Notes: generated by a model not told the origin, from the sequence alone. A stretch of DNA of 64,000 bases from Aestuariibius insulae (GCF_040783535.2 NZ_JBFONW020000001.1:434001-498000), one strand, 5' to 3'; counted from the stretch's first letter, positions 9,037 to 17,374 are shown. Made by a program: numbers and translations.

Positions 9037-10098
9037 TCACAACAGGTGCCCAGACTTCGCGGCCTTGGTGGCAAGGTAGGCGGTGTTCTCCGGGGTCTGC
9101 CCGACGCGGAGGGGGACGCGGTCCGTCACGGTGATGCCGCAGCTTTCCATACGGGCGATCTTGGCGGGGTTGTTGGTCATCAGGCGGATGCGGCCGACAC
9201 CGAGCTGACCGAGCAGAGCGGCGCCGAGGCGAAAGTCGCGTTCGTCATCCTCGAAGCCAAGGCGGTGGTTCGCCTCCACTGTATCAAAGCCCTGATCCTG
9301 CAGGCTGTAGGCGCGCATCTTGTTGGCGAGCCCGATGCCACGACCCTCCTGGTTGAGGTAGAGCAGGATCCCTGCCCCTTCACCGGCCATAGCCGCGAGG
9401 GCGCCGCGCAGTTGCGGGCCGCAATCGCATTTAAGCGAGCCGAGGAGGTCGCCGGTAAAGCAGGCCGAATGCAGGCGGGTGAGGATAGCATCATCGCGGG
9501 ACGGGGATCCGATCTCGATCGCGTAATGCTCCTCTCCCGCCGGATCGCGGTAAATGTGGAGCCGGCCCTCGGGATGGACCGAGAGAGGAATGCGGGCGCT
9601 TGCGACCTTCGTCACACGCGGGGCCGTCAGGTCGAGCGCCGCGTCGATGGAAAGGGTGAGCGGGCCGTCCGGAAGTTCGGTCAGCGGGGTGACAAGCGCG
9701 GCAGGCAAGAGGCGCGCGGCTTTGGTCAGGGCGATGGCGGCGCGGTGAGCGCGGGCTTCCCCCTCCCTGGCGGTGTGGATCGGCCCTTTCATCGGGTGGG
9801 CCAGATCGCCTGACGGGTCGGCCAGTGCGCGGATCCATCCTGTCGTCACATCGGCCGGGAGCGTGACTCGGGCCAGATCGCCATCATAGGCGCGCGCCTT
9901 GAGCGTGCGCGCCCGCCAGTCGGTCAGCGCCAGCGTCGTCTCTCCGAGAGCGCGGGCGGCGGACAGACGCTCCGGCGTCAGCGTCTCGGCGGCGAGGATC
10001 AGGGCGGGGGTCTCTCCGGTCAGGATGACAGGCAGGCCAAGGCGCAGATCGTGACCGGCGCGGGCGCGATATTCGGCGGGAGAGGGCGCGAAGGACAT
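9037..10098 (-). CDS. ribA: GTP cyclohydrolase II with N-terminal extension
   Basis: Opens GTP to start riboflavin (FMN/FAD) synthesis. The catalytic domain occupies about residues 165-353, with zinc ligands Cys213, Cys224 and Cys226 in CFTGDLLGSLKCDC and the GTP-binding stretch LNQEGRGIGLANKMRAY. The first about 160 residues lie outside the GCHII domain and resemble a degenerate RibB-like part, common in alphaproteobacterial RibA. The gene is divergent from the response regulator at 10260 and about 1.2 kb from a flavin-dependent BLUF sensor. Confidence 0.93.
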   Translation of the reverse strand: MSFAPSPAEYRARAGHDLRLGLPVILTGETPALILAAETLTPERLSAARALGETTLALTDWRARTLKARAYDGDLARVTLPADVTTGWIRALADPSGDLAHPMKGPIHTAREGEARAHRAAIALTKAARLLPAALVTPLTELPDGPLTLSIDAALDLTAPRVTKVASARIPLSVHPEGRLHIYRDPAGEEHYAIEIGSPSRDDAILTRLHSACFTGDLLGSLKCDCGPQLRGALAAMAGEGAGILLYLNQEGRGIGLANKMRAYSLQDQGFDTVEANHRLGFEDDERDFRLGAALLGQLGVGRIRLMTNNPAKIARMESCGITVTDRVPLRVGQTPENTAYLATKAAKSGHLL

Positions 10099-10259
10099 GA
10101 GAACTCCGTCTGGGGTTAACCTGAGATACGTCAGAGTGGCGGGGATTGAAACATATCCCGCTCATCCGACACGTCGGCGTGAGGCCGTTGCAGCATTGCT
10201 TGCTAGGGCGCGCGCGCGTCCTCACCTCACGCTAAAGGTCGGTTCAAGGAGATATCGAT

Positions 10260-10946
10260 ATGGCACAACTCAAGAAGATCCTGCTGGTCGACGATGACGA
10301 CGATCTGCGCGAGGCGCTGAGCGAGCAGCTGGTGATGACCGAAGATTTCGACGTGTTCGAAGCTGCCGACGGCGCGGGCGCGATGGATCGCACGAAAGAG
10401 CAGCATTACGATCTGCTGATCCTCGATGTGGGTCTGCCCGATACTGATGGCCGCGAGCTGTGCCGTCTTATGCGCAAGCAGGGCGTGAAATGCCCGATCC
10501 TGATGCTCACGGGTCACGATAGCGACAGCGACACGATCCTGGGTCTGGATGCGGGCGCCAATGACTACGTGACGAAGCCGTTCAAATTTCCGGTCCTTCT
10601 GGCGCGGATCCGCGCGCAGTTGCGCCAACACGAGCAGTCCGAAGACGCCGTCTTCCAGCTCGGGCCCTATACGTTCAAGCCTGCCCAGAAGATGCTGATC
10701 ACCGAAGACGAGAAGAAGGTGCGTCTGACGGAGAAAGAGACGAACATCCTCAAGTTCCTTTACCGTGCCACCGATGGCGTGGTGGCCCGCGATGTGCTGC
10801 TGCACGAGGTCTGGGGCTACAATGCGGGTGTGACGACGCACACGCTGGAGACGCATATCTACCGGCTTCGCCAGAAAATAGAACCAGATCCGTCCAATGC
10901 CCGCCTTCTTGTGACCGAATCCGGTGGTTACAGACTGGTGGCGTAG
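10260..10946 (+). CDS. OmpR/PhoB-type response regulator
   Basis: 228-residue two-component transcription factor. The receiver domain has the acidic pocket at 11-13, phosphoacceptor Asp56 (LLILDVGLPD), Thr84 and Lys106 (YVTKPF). The C-terminal winged helix (about 130-228) contains LTEKETNILKFLYRA and the recognition region THTLETHIYRLRQKIE. No histidine kinase gene is adjacent, so its partner and targets are unknown. A strong ribosome site (AAGGAGATATCGAT) lies directly before the ATG. A hairpin-rich 3' region with a terminator follows. Confidence 0.92.
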   Translation: MAQLKKILLVDDDDDLREALSEQLVMTEDFDVFEAADGAGAMDRTKEQHYDLLILDVGLPDTDGRELCRLMRKQGVKCPILMLTGHDSDSDTILGLDAGANDYVTKPFKFPVLLARIRAQLRQHEQSEDAVFQLGPYTFKPAQKMLITEDEKKVRLTEKETNILKFLYRATDGVVARDVLLHEVWGYNAGVTTHTLETHIYRLRQKIEPDPSNARLLVTESGGYRLVA

Positions 10947-10960
10947 CAAGCAGTAACGAG

Positions 10961-11070
10961 TGTTCGGAACCTCTCGCGAGGTTCCACGTTCACGACCAAG
11001 CCCAGATGTCGGGGATACGGCATCACCTCCCTGTTGGACTTGCCCGGGCCTTTTGGTCCGGGTTTTTTTT
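10961..11070 (+). ncRNA. Possible 3'-UTR-derived small RNA with anti-Shine-Dalgarno core
   Basis: Between the response regulator stop and a strong terminator lie an 8-bp hairpin (GGAACCTC 10966-10973, GAGGTTCC 10978-10985) and an apparently single-stranded core containing ATCACCTCCCTG (11022-11033). A GC-rich terminator closes the region. Two hairpins flanking a CCUCCCU core recall, from memory, the alphaproteobacterial suhB/MmgR (alpha-r8) RNA family. Whether it has its own promoter or is processed from the regulator mRNA cannot be seen. Confidence 0.5.
11043..11070 (+). terminator. Strong intrinsic terminator
   Basis: Stem CCCGGGCC (11043-11050) with GGTCCGGG (11055-11062, one G-U pair) and loop TTTT, followed by eight T residues. 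It ends the response regulator transcript and the possible small RNA. Confidence 0.9.
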
Positions 11071-11271
11071 GGCATGTCGGAACGGCTGTTTGGGGGGTCG
11101 GATCGGCGGTTGGCGGGATAGCGGCATGACCCTGTCGTCGCTGACCCGCATTCTACGAGACTTCGGAGGATGGAACGCGTAGGCTTTGCATATCCTGCAG
11201 AGACCGGGCCGATCATCGGTCTGTAGATCCTGTCGCGTGGGGTAACGGGGGCGGCACTCATCACAGATCTC

Positions 11272-11676
11272 ATGCAACTCATCTATCACTCGGAGCCCTT
11301 CGGATACGACGAGCCAACGCTGAGCGGCATCCTGCTTGATGCCCGGCGGTGCAACGAACGGGACGGCATCACAGGGGCCCTTGTGTGCCGGCATGACATC
11401 TATCTTCAGCTGCTGGAGGGACCCGCAGCGAAGGTAGAGGCAACATACGAACGCATCATCCGCGATGACCGGCATGCGGCCCCCGAAACGCTCGTGAGCC
11501 GCCATATCGCAGACCGAATCTTTGCGGATTGGGCGATGCTGCACGATCCTGCGAAGTCGCTGATTTGGTCGAGGGAGGAGGTCTCGGACGGGGCGATTGC
11601 GCGAGCCTCTGAGGGTGACCTGCTGACGGTCTTTGAGGACCTTGCGGCACACGTCAAGCATGGCTCGCCCCAATAG
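11272..11676 (+). CDS. Short BLUF-domain blue-light sensor protein
   Basis: 134 residues, almost all BLUF domain. The flavin-site residues are present at the expected spacing: Tyr5, Asn28, Gln46, Trp87 and Met89. In AppA these correspond to Tyr21, Asn45, Gln63, Trp104 and Met106. About 40 residues follow the domain with no recognisable output module, so it is a stand-alone sensor acting through protein contacts. ATG at 11272 is the only plausible start, because an in-frame stop lies upstream. The N-terminus is a few residues shorter than usual. It lies between ribA, whose pathway makes its flavin, and the oxygen regulator fnrL. Confidence 0.92.
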   Translation: MQLIYHSEPFGYDEPTLSGILLDARRCNERDGITGALVCRHDIYLQLLEGPAAKVEATYERIIRDDRHAAPETLVSRHIADRIFADWAMLHDPAKSLIWSREEVSDGAIARASEGDLLTVFEDLAAHVKHGSPQ

Positions 11677-11822
11677 AGACTGTCGGTGCCAACCAAGTCG
11701 ATAGAGGCAGATCCCTCGGTGACTTTTGGCGGGGCGCGATATGGCATGATCTGTCTGCCGGGTAGATCCTTCGTGGATCTTCCCGCCTCGTAACCCGAGC
11801 GGGTCGCCCCTATGTGGAAAAG

Positions 11823-11866
11823 GCGGGCCTGCGCCATCTGAAGGCGCGCCCGCGAATGCTCTTTTG
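11823..11866 (+). terminator. Possible terminator after the BLUF gene
   Basis: A bulged stem (GCGGGC plus GCGCC at 11823-11835, GGCGC plus GCCCGC at 11843-11853) is followed by a short T-rich run. It lies 31 bp before fnrL and might instead shape the fnrL leader. Confidence 0.4.
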
Positions 11867-11896
11867 AGGCGATTTGCCTCGTGATAGGCCGGATTC

Positions 11897-12613
11897 ATGC
11901 AACTCGCTTTCGCAAAAACGAAATCCTGCGATGTCTGTCCGATCCGCCACCGCGCGGTTTGTGCCAGTTGCAACCCGGACGAGCTGGCGGTGCTCGACAG
12001 TATCAAGACCTACCGCACGTTCGAAGCCGGGCAGCCGATCCTGTTTGCAGAGGACCGAATGTCCTTTGTCGGATCGGTTGTCTTTGGCACGGCGACGCTG
12101 GAGCAGATGCTGGAGGACGGGCGCAAGCAGACGCTGGGTCTGTTGCTGCCCTCCGATTTCATCGGGCGGCCGGGGCGGGAGCGGGCGCCTTACAACGTCA
12201 TGGCGATCACGGATGTGACCTTATGCTGCTTTGAGAAGCGCAAGTTCGAGGAATTGATCGCGTCAACGCCCCATATCTCGCAGCGGCTTCTTGAGATGTC
12301 GCTGGACGAGCTGGACGCGGCGCGGGACTGGATGCTGCTTCTGGGGCGCAAGACCGCCCGCGAGAAGATTGCGACGTTCCTCGTGATGATCGAAAAGCGA
12401 ACCTCGGATCCACGGGACGGGCAGGGGATAGTGGCCCGCCGGATCGAGCTACCCCTAACGCGCGAGGCGATGGCCGATTATCTGGGTCTGACGATCGAGA
12501 CGGTGAGCCGCCAGTTCACCGCGCTCAAGAAAGAGGGCGTCATCGCGCTGGAGGGCAAGCGCGGCGTGGTAATCCCGGATCTGCCGCGGCTGACCGAAAT
12601 CGCGGGCTTCTAG
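11897..12613 (+). CDS. fnrL: FnrL oxygen-responsive transcription regulator
   Basis: 238-residue Crp/Fnr family regulator with an oxygen-labile 4Fe-4S cluster. Candidate ligands are Cys11, Cys14, Cys22 and Cys25 at the N-terminus, plus Cys110/Cys111 in TLCCFEK. A cyclic-nucleotide-like beta barrel (about 35-115) and a dimer helix follow. The helix-turn-helix at 188-215 contains ETVSRQ, whose Glu201, Ser204 and Arg205 fit reading of TTGAT half-sites. Three matching FNR boxes lie downstream in the cco cluster. In the family, the regulator activates microaerobic respiration and often photosynthesis genes; none of the latter are in this window. It converges on the stress-protein gene with an 8-bp gap. 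Confidence 0.95.
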   Translation: MQLAFAKTKSCDVCPIRHRAVCASCNPDELAVLDSIKTYRTFEAGQPILFAEDRMSFVGSVVFGTATLEQMLEDGRKQTLGLLLPSDFIGRPGRERAPYNVMAITDVTLCCFEKRKFEELIASTPHISQRLLEMSLDELDAARDWMLLLGRKTAREKIATFLVMIEKRTSDPRDGQGIVARRIELPLTREAMADYLGLTIETVSRQFTALKKEGVIALEGKRGVVIPDLPRLTEIAGF

Positions 12614-12620
12614 GCAGCCT

Positions 12621-13457
12621 TCAGCGCGCCATCAGGACCGGCAGATCGGCGATCTGCAGCATGTCGCGCGTTGCCCCGCCGAGGATCGCCTCGCGCAGGC
12701 GCGAATGGCCATAGGCGCCCATCACGATAAGATCGATATCGCGTTCATGCGCGCGCCGCAGAAGCTGCTTGGCCGGTATGTCGCCGCTGCCGGAGATGAC
12801 ATTGATGTCAGGACGTGTGCCGTGCCGCGCCAGGTACTGCGCCAGCCGGCCCCCCGCATCCGAGCGATCGGGGGCGGTGGTCGGCGGATCGATGATGGTG
12901 ATCTCGGTCGTGTCGGCTCGTTGCAGGACCGGTACGGCGGCCCGCGCGGCGGCCAGCGCCTCTTCCCCGTCGTTCCAGCAGACCATGACGGCGTCAAAGC
13001 GCATCTCGGTGATCCCGGGTGGCACGACAAGAACGGGCCGGTTCGCGCCGAAGAGGCAGGATTCGAAGATCGAGATATCGAGCGTATCAGGCGCCTCGTT
13101 ATAGGGCGCAGGCAGCACGATCAGGTCGTGAAAGCGCAGATCGTCGGCCAGAAACCCGTCGAGCCCGGCGGGCATGACCGTGATTGCCTGCACGTCCCAG
13201 GACAGATTCTCTCGCGCGAGCCGCTTGCGTACCTCGGTTTCCAGAGCGACGGCATCCTCTTGCGCCTGTTCGAGGTTTTCCTGAACCACGATGGCCTGCG
13301 CGCCTGCGTAGTAGAACCCCGGCTCGACGTAGTTCACGCCGGTGCACAGAACATGAAGATGCGCGTTCCACCGGTTCGCGGCATCGATGGCCGCTTCAAG
13401 CGTGCTGTCCCGCAAGTCGCGCCGATGCAGTACGGTCGCAAGCGATGTGTAGCCCAT
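12621..13457 (-). CDS. Universal stress protein with two UspA domains
   Basis: 278 residues with tandem UspA folds. The second ends with the ATP-binding signature VMGAYGHSRLREAILGG (about 249-265), while the first lacks a clear copy. It is divergent from ccoN and shares an intergenic region holding two FNR-type boxes, the nearer 59 bp upstream of its start. Induction under low oxygen is therefore likely, as for other two-domain Usp proteins near cco operons. The exact role is unknown. Confidence 0.9.
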   Translation of the reverse strand: MGYTSLATVLHRRDLRDSTLEAAIDAANRWNAHLHVLCTGVNYVEPGFYYAGAQAIVVQENLEQAQEDAVALETEVRKRLARENLSWDVQAITVMPAGLDGFLADDLRFHDLIVLPAPYNEAPDTLDISIFESCLFGANRPVLVVPPGITEMRFDAVMVCWNDGEEALAAARAAVPVLQRADTTEITIIDPPTTAPDRSDAGGRLAQYLARHGTRPDINVISGSGDIPAKQLLRRAHERDIDLIVMGAYGHSRLREAILGGATRDMLQIADLPVLMAR

Positions 13458-13515
13458 ATCCGTCTCCTCGCGATGTGATCTGCGTCAGGCTGACACGGGC
13501 GGGCAGACGTCCTCT

Positions 13516-13529
13516 TTGACATGGCTCAA
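13516..13529. promoter_or_regulatory. FNR-type box, upstream copy
   Basis: TTGAC-ATGG-CTCAA, one mismatch from a symmetric TTGAC-N4-GTCAA site, lies between the divergent usp gene and ccoN. It could serve either promoter. Confidence 0.65.
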
Positions 13530-13549
13530 ACCGGGCGGCGCTAAAAAGC

Positions 13550-13563
13550 TTGATCCAGATCAA
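13550..13563. promoter_or_regulatory. Perfect FNR box before ccoN
   Basis: TTGAT-CCAG-ATCAA matches the FNR consensus exactly. It is centred about 95 bp upstream of the ccoN start and 34 bp from the imperfect copy, or about three helical turns. Confidence 0.9.
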
Positions 13564-13651
13564 GGCACCGGCCCGGGACAGCGGTCAGAGAGGTCGGGAC
13601 TTTGGATCTGCGCGGCTTGCTCCTGTGCGATCGACCAATCGGGACCGTACC

Positions 13652-15250
13652 ATGATCGACTATATCAAGCTTATCGCGCTCGGCATCATCGTGCTGGTGG
13701 CGGCTTTGGCCGCGAACTTTGCCCGGGATCTGGCCTATCAGGTCCATGCTTTGCTGATCCTAGGGCTGTCGTTCGGGATGTTCATCTGGGTCCTGCGCGG
13801 CATCGACGAGCCCAAGCCCCAGGTCGATACGAGCGGCTATATGGATGGCGTGATCCGCGCGGGTGTCATCGCGACGGGTCTTTGGGGCGTCGTCGGTTTT
13901 CTGGTCGGCGTCGTGATCGCTTTTCAGCTTGCCTTTCCGGCGCTGAATTTCGACTGGGGGCAGCCCTATACGAATTTCGGGCGGCTGCGGCCCCTCCACA
14001 CCTCGGCGGTGATCTTTGCCTTCGGGGGCAATGCGCTGATCATGTCATCTTTCTATATCGTGCAGCGGACCTGCGGCGCGCGGCTTTGGGGCGGCAACCT
14101 CGCCTGGTTCGTCTTCTGGGGCTACAACCTTTTCATCGTGCTGGCCGCGACCGGCTATCTGCTCGGCGCCACGCAATCCAAGGAATACGCAGAGCCCGAA
14201 TGGTATGTCGATATCTGGCTGACCATCGTCTGGGTGGCCTATCTGGCCGTCTATCTCGGCACGATCTTTGTCCGCAAGGAGCGGCATATCTACGTCGCCA
14301 ACTGGTTTCTGCTCAGCTTTATCGTGACCGTGGCGATGCTGCATATCGTCAACAATATCAGCATTCCGGTCAGCATCTGGGGCAGCAAGTCCGTGCAGGT
14401 CTTCAGCGGCGTGCAGGATGCGATGACTCAGTGGTGGTATGGGCATAACGCGGTCGGCTTTTTCCTGACAGCGGGCTTTCTTGGGATGATGTATTACTTC
14501 GTACCCAAGCAGGCCGGGCGGCCGGTCTATTCCTACAAGCTGAGCATCATCCACTTCTGGGCGCTAATCTTTCTTTATATCTGGGCCGGACCGCATCACC
14601 TGCATTACACGGCGCTGCCCGACTGGGCCTCGACGCTGGGCATGGTGTTCTCGATCATCCTCTGGATGCCCAGCTGGGGCGGCATGATCAACGGTCTGAT
14701 GACTTTGCAGGGCGCGTGGGACAAGCTGCGGACCGACCCGATCATCCGGATGATGGTCGTCAGCCTCGCCTTTTACGGGATGTCGACCTTCGAAGGGCCG
14801 ATGATGTCGATCCGGGCGGTGAACTCGCTGAGCCACTATACCGACTGGACGATCGGGCACGTGCATTCGGGTGCGCTGGGCTGGAACGGTATGATCACCT
14901 TCGGCGCGCTTTACTTCCTGACGCCCAAGCTTTGGGGCCGGGCGCGGATGTATTCGATGTCGGCGATCAACTGGCACTTCTGGCTCGCGACAATCGGGAT
15001 CGTTCTTTACGCGGCCTCGATGTGGGTCAGCGGGATCATGGAAGGCCTGATGTGGCGCGAGGTCGATGCGCAGGGTTTCCTCGTTAACAGCTTCGCCGAC
15101 ACTGTCAGCGCCAAGTTCCCGATGTATGTCGTGCGGGCGCTGGGCGGCGTGCTCTACCTCGCGGGCGGCGTGATCATGGTCTGGAATATGTGGATGACGA
15201 TCCGGGGCGGCGCACGCGCCCATGCGCCGGTCGGCGTTCCCGCAGAATAA
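13652..15250 (+). CDS. ccoN: cbb3-type cytochrome c oxidase subunit I
   Basis: Catalytic membrane subunit of the high-affinity oxidase that reduces oxygen and pumps protons. It has 532 residues, about 12 or more hydrophobic helices and conserved histidine ligands: His116 in RPLHTSAVIFAFGG, HNAVGFFLTAGFLG, GPHHLHYTALPDW and HVHSGALGWNG. I chose ATG 13652 because the longer reading frame starts inside the FNR box and has a non-homologous basic N-terminus. It opens the ccoNOQP operon, with ccoO 15 bp downstream. Confidence 0.96.
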   Translation: MIDYIKLIALGIIVLVAALAANFARDLAYQVHALLILGLSFGMFIWVLRGIDEPKPQVDTSGYMDGVIRAGVIATGLWGVVGFLVGVVIAFQLAFPALNFDWGQPYTNFGRLRPLHTSAVIFAFGGNALIMSSFYIVQRTCGARLWGGNLAWFVFWGYNLFIVLAATGYLLGATQSKEYAEPEWYVDIWLTIVWVAYLAVYLGTIFVRKERHIYVANWFLLSFIVTVAMLHIVNNISIPVSIWGSKSVQVFSGVQDAMTQWWYGHNAVGFFLTAGFLGMMYYFVPKQAGRPVYSYKLSIIHFWALIFLYIWAGPHHLHYTALPDWASTLGMVFSIILWMPSWGGMINGLMTLQGAWDKLRTDPIIRMMVVSLAFYGMSTFEGPMMSIRAVNSLSHYTDWTIGHVHSGALGWNGMITFGALYFLTPKLWGRARMYSMSAINWHFWLATIGIVLYAASMWVSGIMEGLMWREVDAQGFLVNSFADTVSAKFPMYVVRALGGVLYLAGGVIMVWNMWMTIRGGARAHAPVGVPAE

Positions 15251-15265
15251 AGAAGGCGCAGGCAT

Positions 15266-16090
15266 ATGGCCGACAATCCGAAGATCACCCCGCCCGAGCA
15301 GGACCCCAAGGTCAGCACCCTGTCGGACCTGCCCGGTGACGTGCCCAACGAGATGCAGCATCACTCCAGCTTTCTGGCGCGGCACCATATCATCGAACGC
15401 TCGCCGACGCTGCTTCTGGTCCTGTCATTTCTTGTCGTGACCATCGGCGGGATCGTGGAGATCGCCCCGCTTTTCTACCTCGAGAACACGATCGAAGAGG
15501 TCGAGGGCATGCGCCCCTATTCGCCGCTCGAGCTGGCGGGGCGCAACATCTATATCCGCGAGGGCTGCTATGTCTGTCACAGCCAGATGATCCGCCCGAT
15601 GCGCGACGAGGTGGAGCGCTACGGGCATTACTCGCTGGCCGCCGAAAGCATGTATGACCATCCGTTCCAGTGGGGCTCCAAGCGGACGGGCCCGGATGTG
15701 GCGCGGGTCGGCGGGCGGTATTCGGATGCCTGGCATGTCGATCACCTGATGGATCCGCAATCGGTCGTGCCAGAATCGATCATGCCGAAATACGCGTTTC
15801 TCGCCAGTGCCGAGATCGACGGCGAACATGTTGAGGATCTGCTCAGGACGCACCGGTTCGTGGGCGTGCCCTATACCGACGAGATGATCGAGGCGGCGCG
15901 CGCCGATTTCCTCGCGCAGGCCGATCTGGACGGGGATTGGGACGGCGTGGAAGAGCGCTATCCCGGCGCCGTCTTCGGTAATTTCGACGGCCAGCCCGAG
16001 TTGACCGAGATGGATGCGCTGATCGCCTATCTGCAGATGCTCGGCACCCTTGTCGATTTCTCGACCTTTACCCCCGATCCAAGCCGCTGA
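15266..16090 (+). CDS. ccoO: cbb3 oxidase mono-heme subunit II
   Basis: Membrane-anchored mono-heme cytochrome c of the cbb3 complex, which passes electrons to CcoN. It has 274 residues, one membrane helix at about 47-70 and the heme motif CYVCH at 101-105. The family stretch SQMIRPMRDEVERYGHYS and a WGSKRTGPDVARVGG segment with a Met ligand region follow. It lies between ccoN and ccoQ in one operon. Confidence 0.96.
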   Translation: MADNPKITPPEQDPKVSTLSDLPGDVPNEMQHHSSFLARHHIIERSPTLLLVLSFLVVTIGGIVEIAPLFYLENTIEEVEGMRPYSPLELAGRNIYIREGCYVCHSQMIRPMRDEVERYGHYSLAAESMYDHPFQWGSKRTGPDVARVGGRYSDAWHVDHLMDPQSVVPESIMPKYAFLASAEIDGEHVEDLLRTHRFVGVPYTDEMIEAARADFLAQADLDGDWDGVEERYPGAVFGNFDGQPELTEMDALIAYLQMLGTLVDFSTFTPDPSR

Positions 16091-16099
16091 CGGAGGCCC

Positions 16100-16330
16100 A
16101 TGATGGACACCTATTCCTTTCTGCGCGAACTGGCCGACAGCTGGGTCCTGCTATTCCTGACGCTCTTCTTTCTAGGCACGATTGCATGGGCCTTCCGCCC
16201 CAAGAGCCGCGCGATGCATGACGATATCGCCCGGATCCCGTTTCGAAACGACACATTGCCGTGCCAGAACAACTGCCCGGACTGCGTCTGCAAGACGGCC
16301 TTTCAGGCCCGGCTGGAGGAGCGCGCGTGA
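16100..16330 (+). CDS. ccoQ: cbb3 oxidase small subunit with C-terminal cysteine cluster
   Basis: Single-helix subunit that stabilises the complex. It is 76 residues long, with a membrane segment at about 15-32 and the FRPKSR boundary. The C-terminus has four closely spaced cysteines (55, 59, 62, 64 in CQNNCPDCVC), suggestive of a metal or redox site; this is not required in classic CcoQ. ATG 16103 is an equally good start. Its TGA overlaps the GTG of ccoP. Confidence 0.9.
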   Translation: MMDTYSFLRELADSWVLLFLTLFFLGTIAWAFRPKSRAMHDDIARIPFRNDTLPCQNNCPDCVCKTAFQARLEERA

Positions 16331-17196
16331 CTCGGCGCGACACCGATATCGACCAGGAAACCGGGATCGAGACGACCGGGCATGAATGGGACGGCATCAG
16401 GGAGCTGAACAACCCGCTTCCGCGCTGGTGGCTCTGGTGCTTTTACCTGACGATCATCTGGGGCGTGGGCTATACGATCGCCTATCCCGCCTGGCCTTTG
16501 ATCTCGCGCGCGACTGGGGGCCTTTTGGGCTATTCCACGCGGGCCGAGGTGGTCGAGCAAATCGATGCGTTTGAGACGCAGAACGCGTCGCTGACGACGG
16601 CGCTGACCGAGGTCGATCTGGCGGTTCTGGACGAGAACCCGGAGCTGCAGCGCTTTGCCATTTCGGGCGGCGCGTCGGTCTTTCGCAGCCATTGCTCGCA
16701 ATGCCATGGCTCGGGCGCGGCGGGCGGGATCGGTTATCCCAACCTGCTGGACGATGACTGGCTCTGGGGCGGCACGCGCGATCAGATCGCCTATACGGTG
16801 CGGCACGGTATCCGCAACGAGGTCGATCCCGACGCGCATTGGTCGCAAATGCCCGCCTATGGCGAGATTTTCGAAACCGGGGAGATCGACGATGTGGTCC
16901 AGCATGTGCTGGCCCTGTCCGGTCAGGACCATGATGCGGCCATGGCCGAGAGAGGGTCGGTCCTTTTCGCCGATCAGTGCAGCGCCTGTCACAACGAGGA
17001 CGGGCGCGGCAACCGCGATTTCGGCGCGCCCAATCTGACTGATGCGATCTGGCTTTATGGCGGGGATCTGCGGTCGCTGACCTATACGGTGACCAATTCG
17101 CGCTTTGGCGTCATGCCGCCCTGGTCCACCCGCCTGACCGAGGCCGAGGTGAAGGCGGTGGCCGCCTATGTCCATCAGCTTGGCGGCGGCGAGTAA
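16327..17196 (+). CDS. ccoP: cbb3 oxidase di-heme subunit III
   Basis: Entry point for electrons into the oxidase. The 289 residues start at a GTG that overlaps the ccoQ stop. The N-terminal NPLPRWWLWCFYLTIIWG matches the CcoP membrane anchor, and a longer upstream frame is merely ccoQ read out of phase. Heme motifs are CSQCH (123-127) and CSACH (218-222), with distal Met ligands in HWSQMPAYG and GVMPPWS. It is followed by two hairpins, the second an intrinsic terminator. Confidence 0.96.
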   Translation: MTRRDTDIDQETGIETTGHEWDGIRELNNPLPRWWLWCFYLTIIWGVGYTIAYPAWPLISRATGGLLGYSTRAEVVEQIDAFETQNASLTTALTEVDLAVLDENPELQRFAISGGASVFRSHCSQCHGSGAAGGIGYPNLLDDDWLWGGTRDQIAYTVRHGIRNEVDPDAHWSQMPAYGEIFETGEIDDVVQHVLALSGQDHDAAMAERGSVLFADQCSACHNEDGRGNRDFGAPNLTDAIWLYGGDLRSLTYTVTNSRFGVMPPWSTRLTEAEVKAVAAYVHQLGGGE

Positions 17197-17218
17197 CTCC
17201 CGCGCCCGGCCCCGAGAT

Positions 17219-17246
17219 ACCTGTGCTTCGGAGGAGGAGCACAGGT
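17219..17246. repeat. Hairpin with GGAGG/CCTCC loop after ccoP
   Basis: A 9-bp perfect stem (ACCTGTGCT 17219-17227, AGCACAGGT 17238-17246) encloses a 10-nt loop holding GGAGGAGG-like sequence on the plus strand. Read on the minus strand the loop is CCTCCTCC, an anti-Shine-Dalgarno sequence. It may be a dispersed palindrome or a small-RNA module. Confidence 0.6.
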
Positions 17247-17247
17247 C

Positions 17248-17297
17248 GCCCCGACCCCAGGATTTGTTCGCACCAGACCGGGGTCGGGGCATTTTTA
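17248..17297 (+). terminator. Intrinsic terminator of ccoNOQP
   Basis: An 11-bp perfect stem (17248-17258 with 17280-17290, GCCCCGACCCC/GGGGTCGGGGC) with a 21-nt loop is followed by five T residues. Confidence 0.8.
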
Positions 17298-17304
17298 CCC
17301 CCCC

Positions 17305-17318
17305 TTGATCTGAATCAA
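17305..17318. promoter_or_regulatory. Perfect FNR box before ccoG
   Basis: TTGAT-CTGA-ATCAA matches the FNR consensus, lies directly after the ccoP terminator and is centred about 63 bp before the ccoG start. It indicates separate FnrL-dependent transcription of ccoGHIS. Confidence 0.9.
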
Positions 17319-17374
17319 GGGCGGCGGGGTACGGCGCCGGTAAGGCAGGCGGGCGAACAAATCCGGATAACGTC

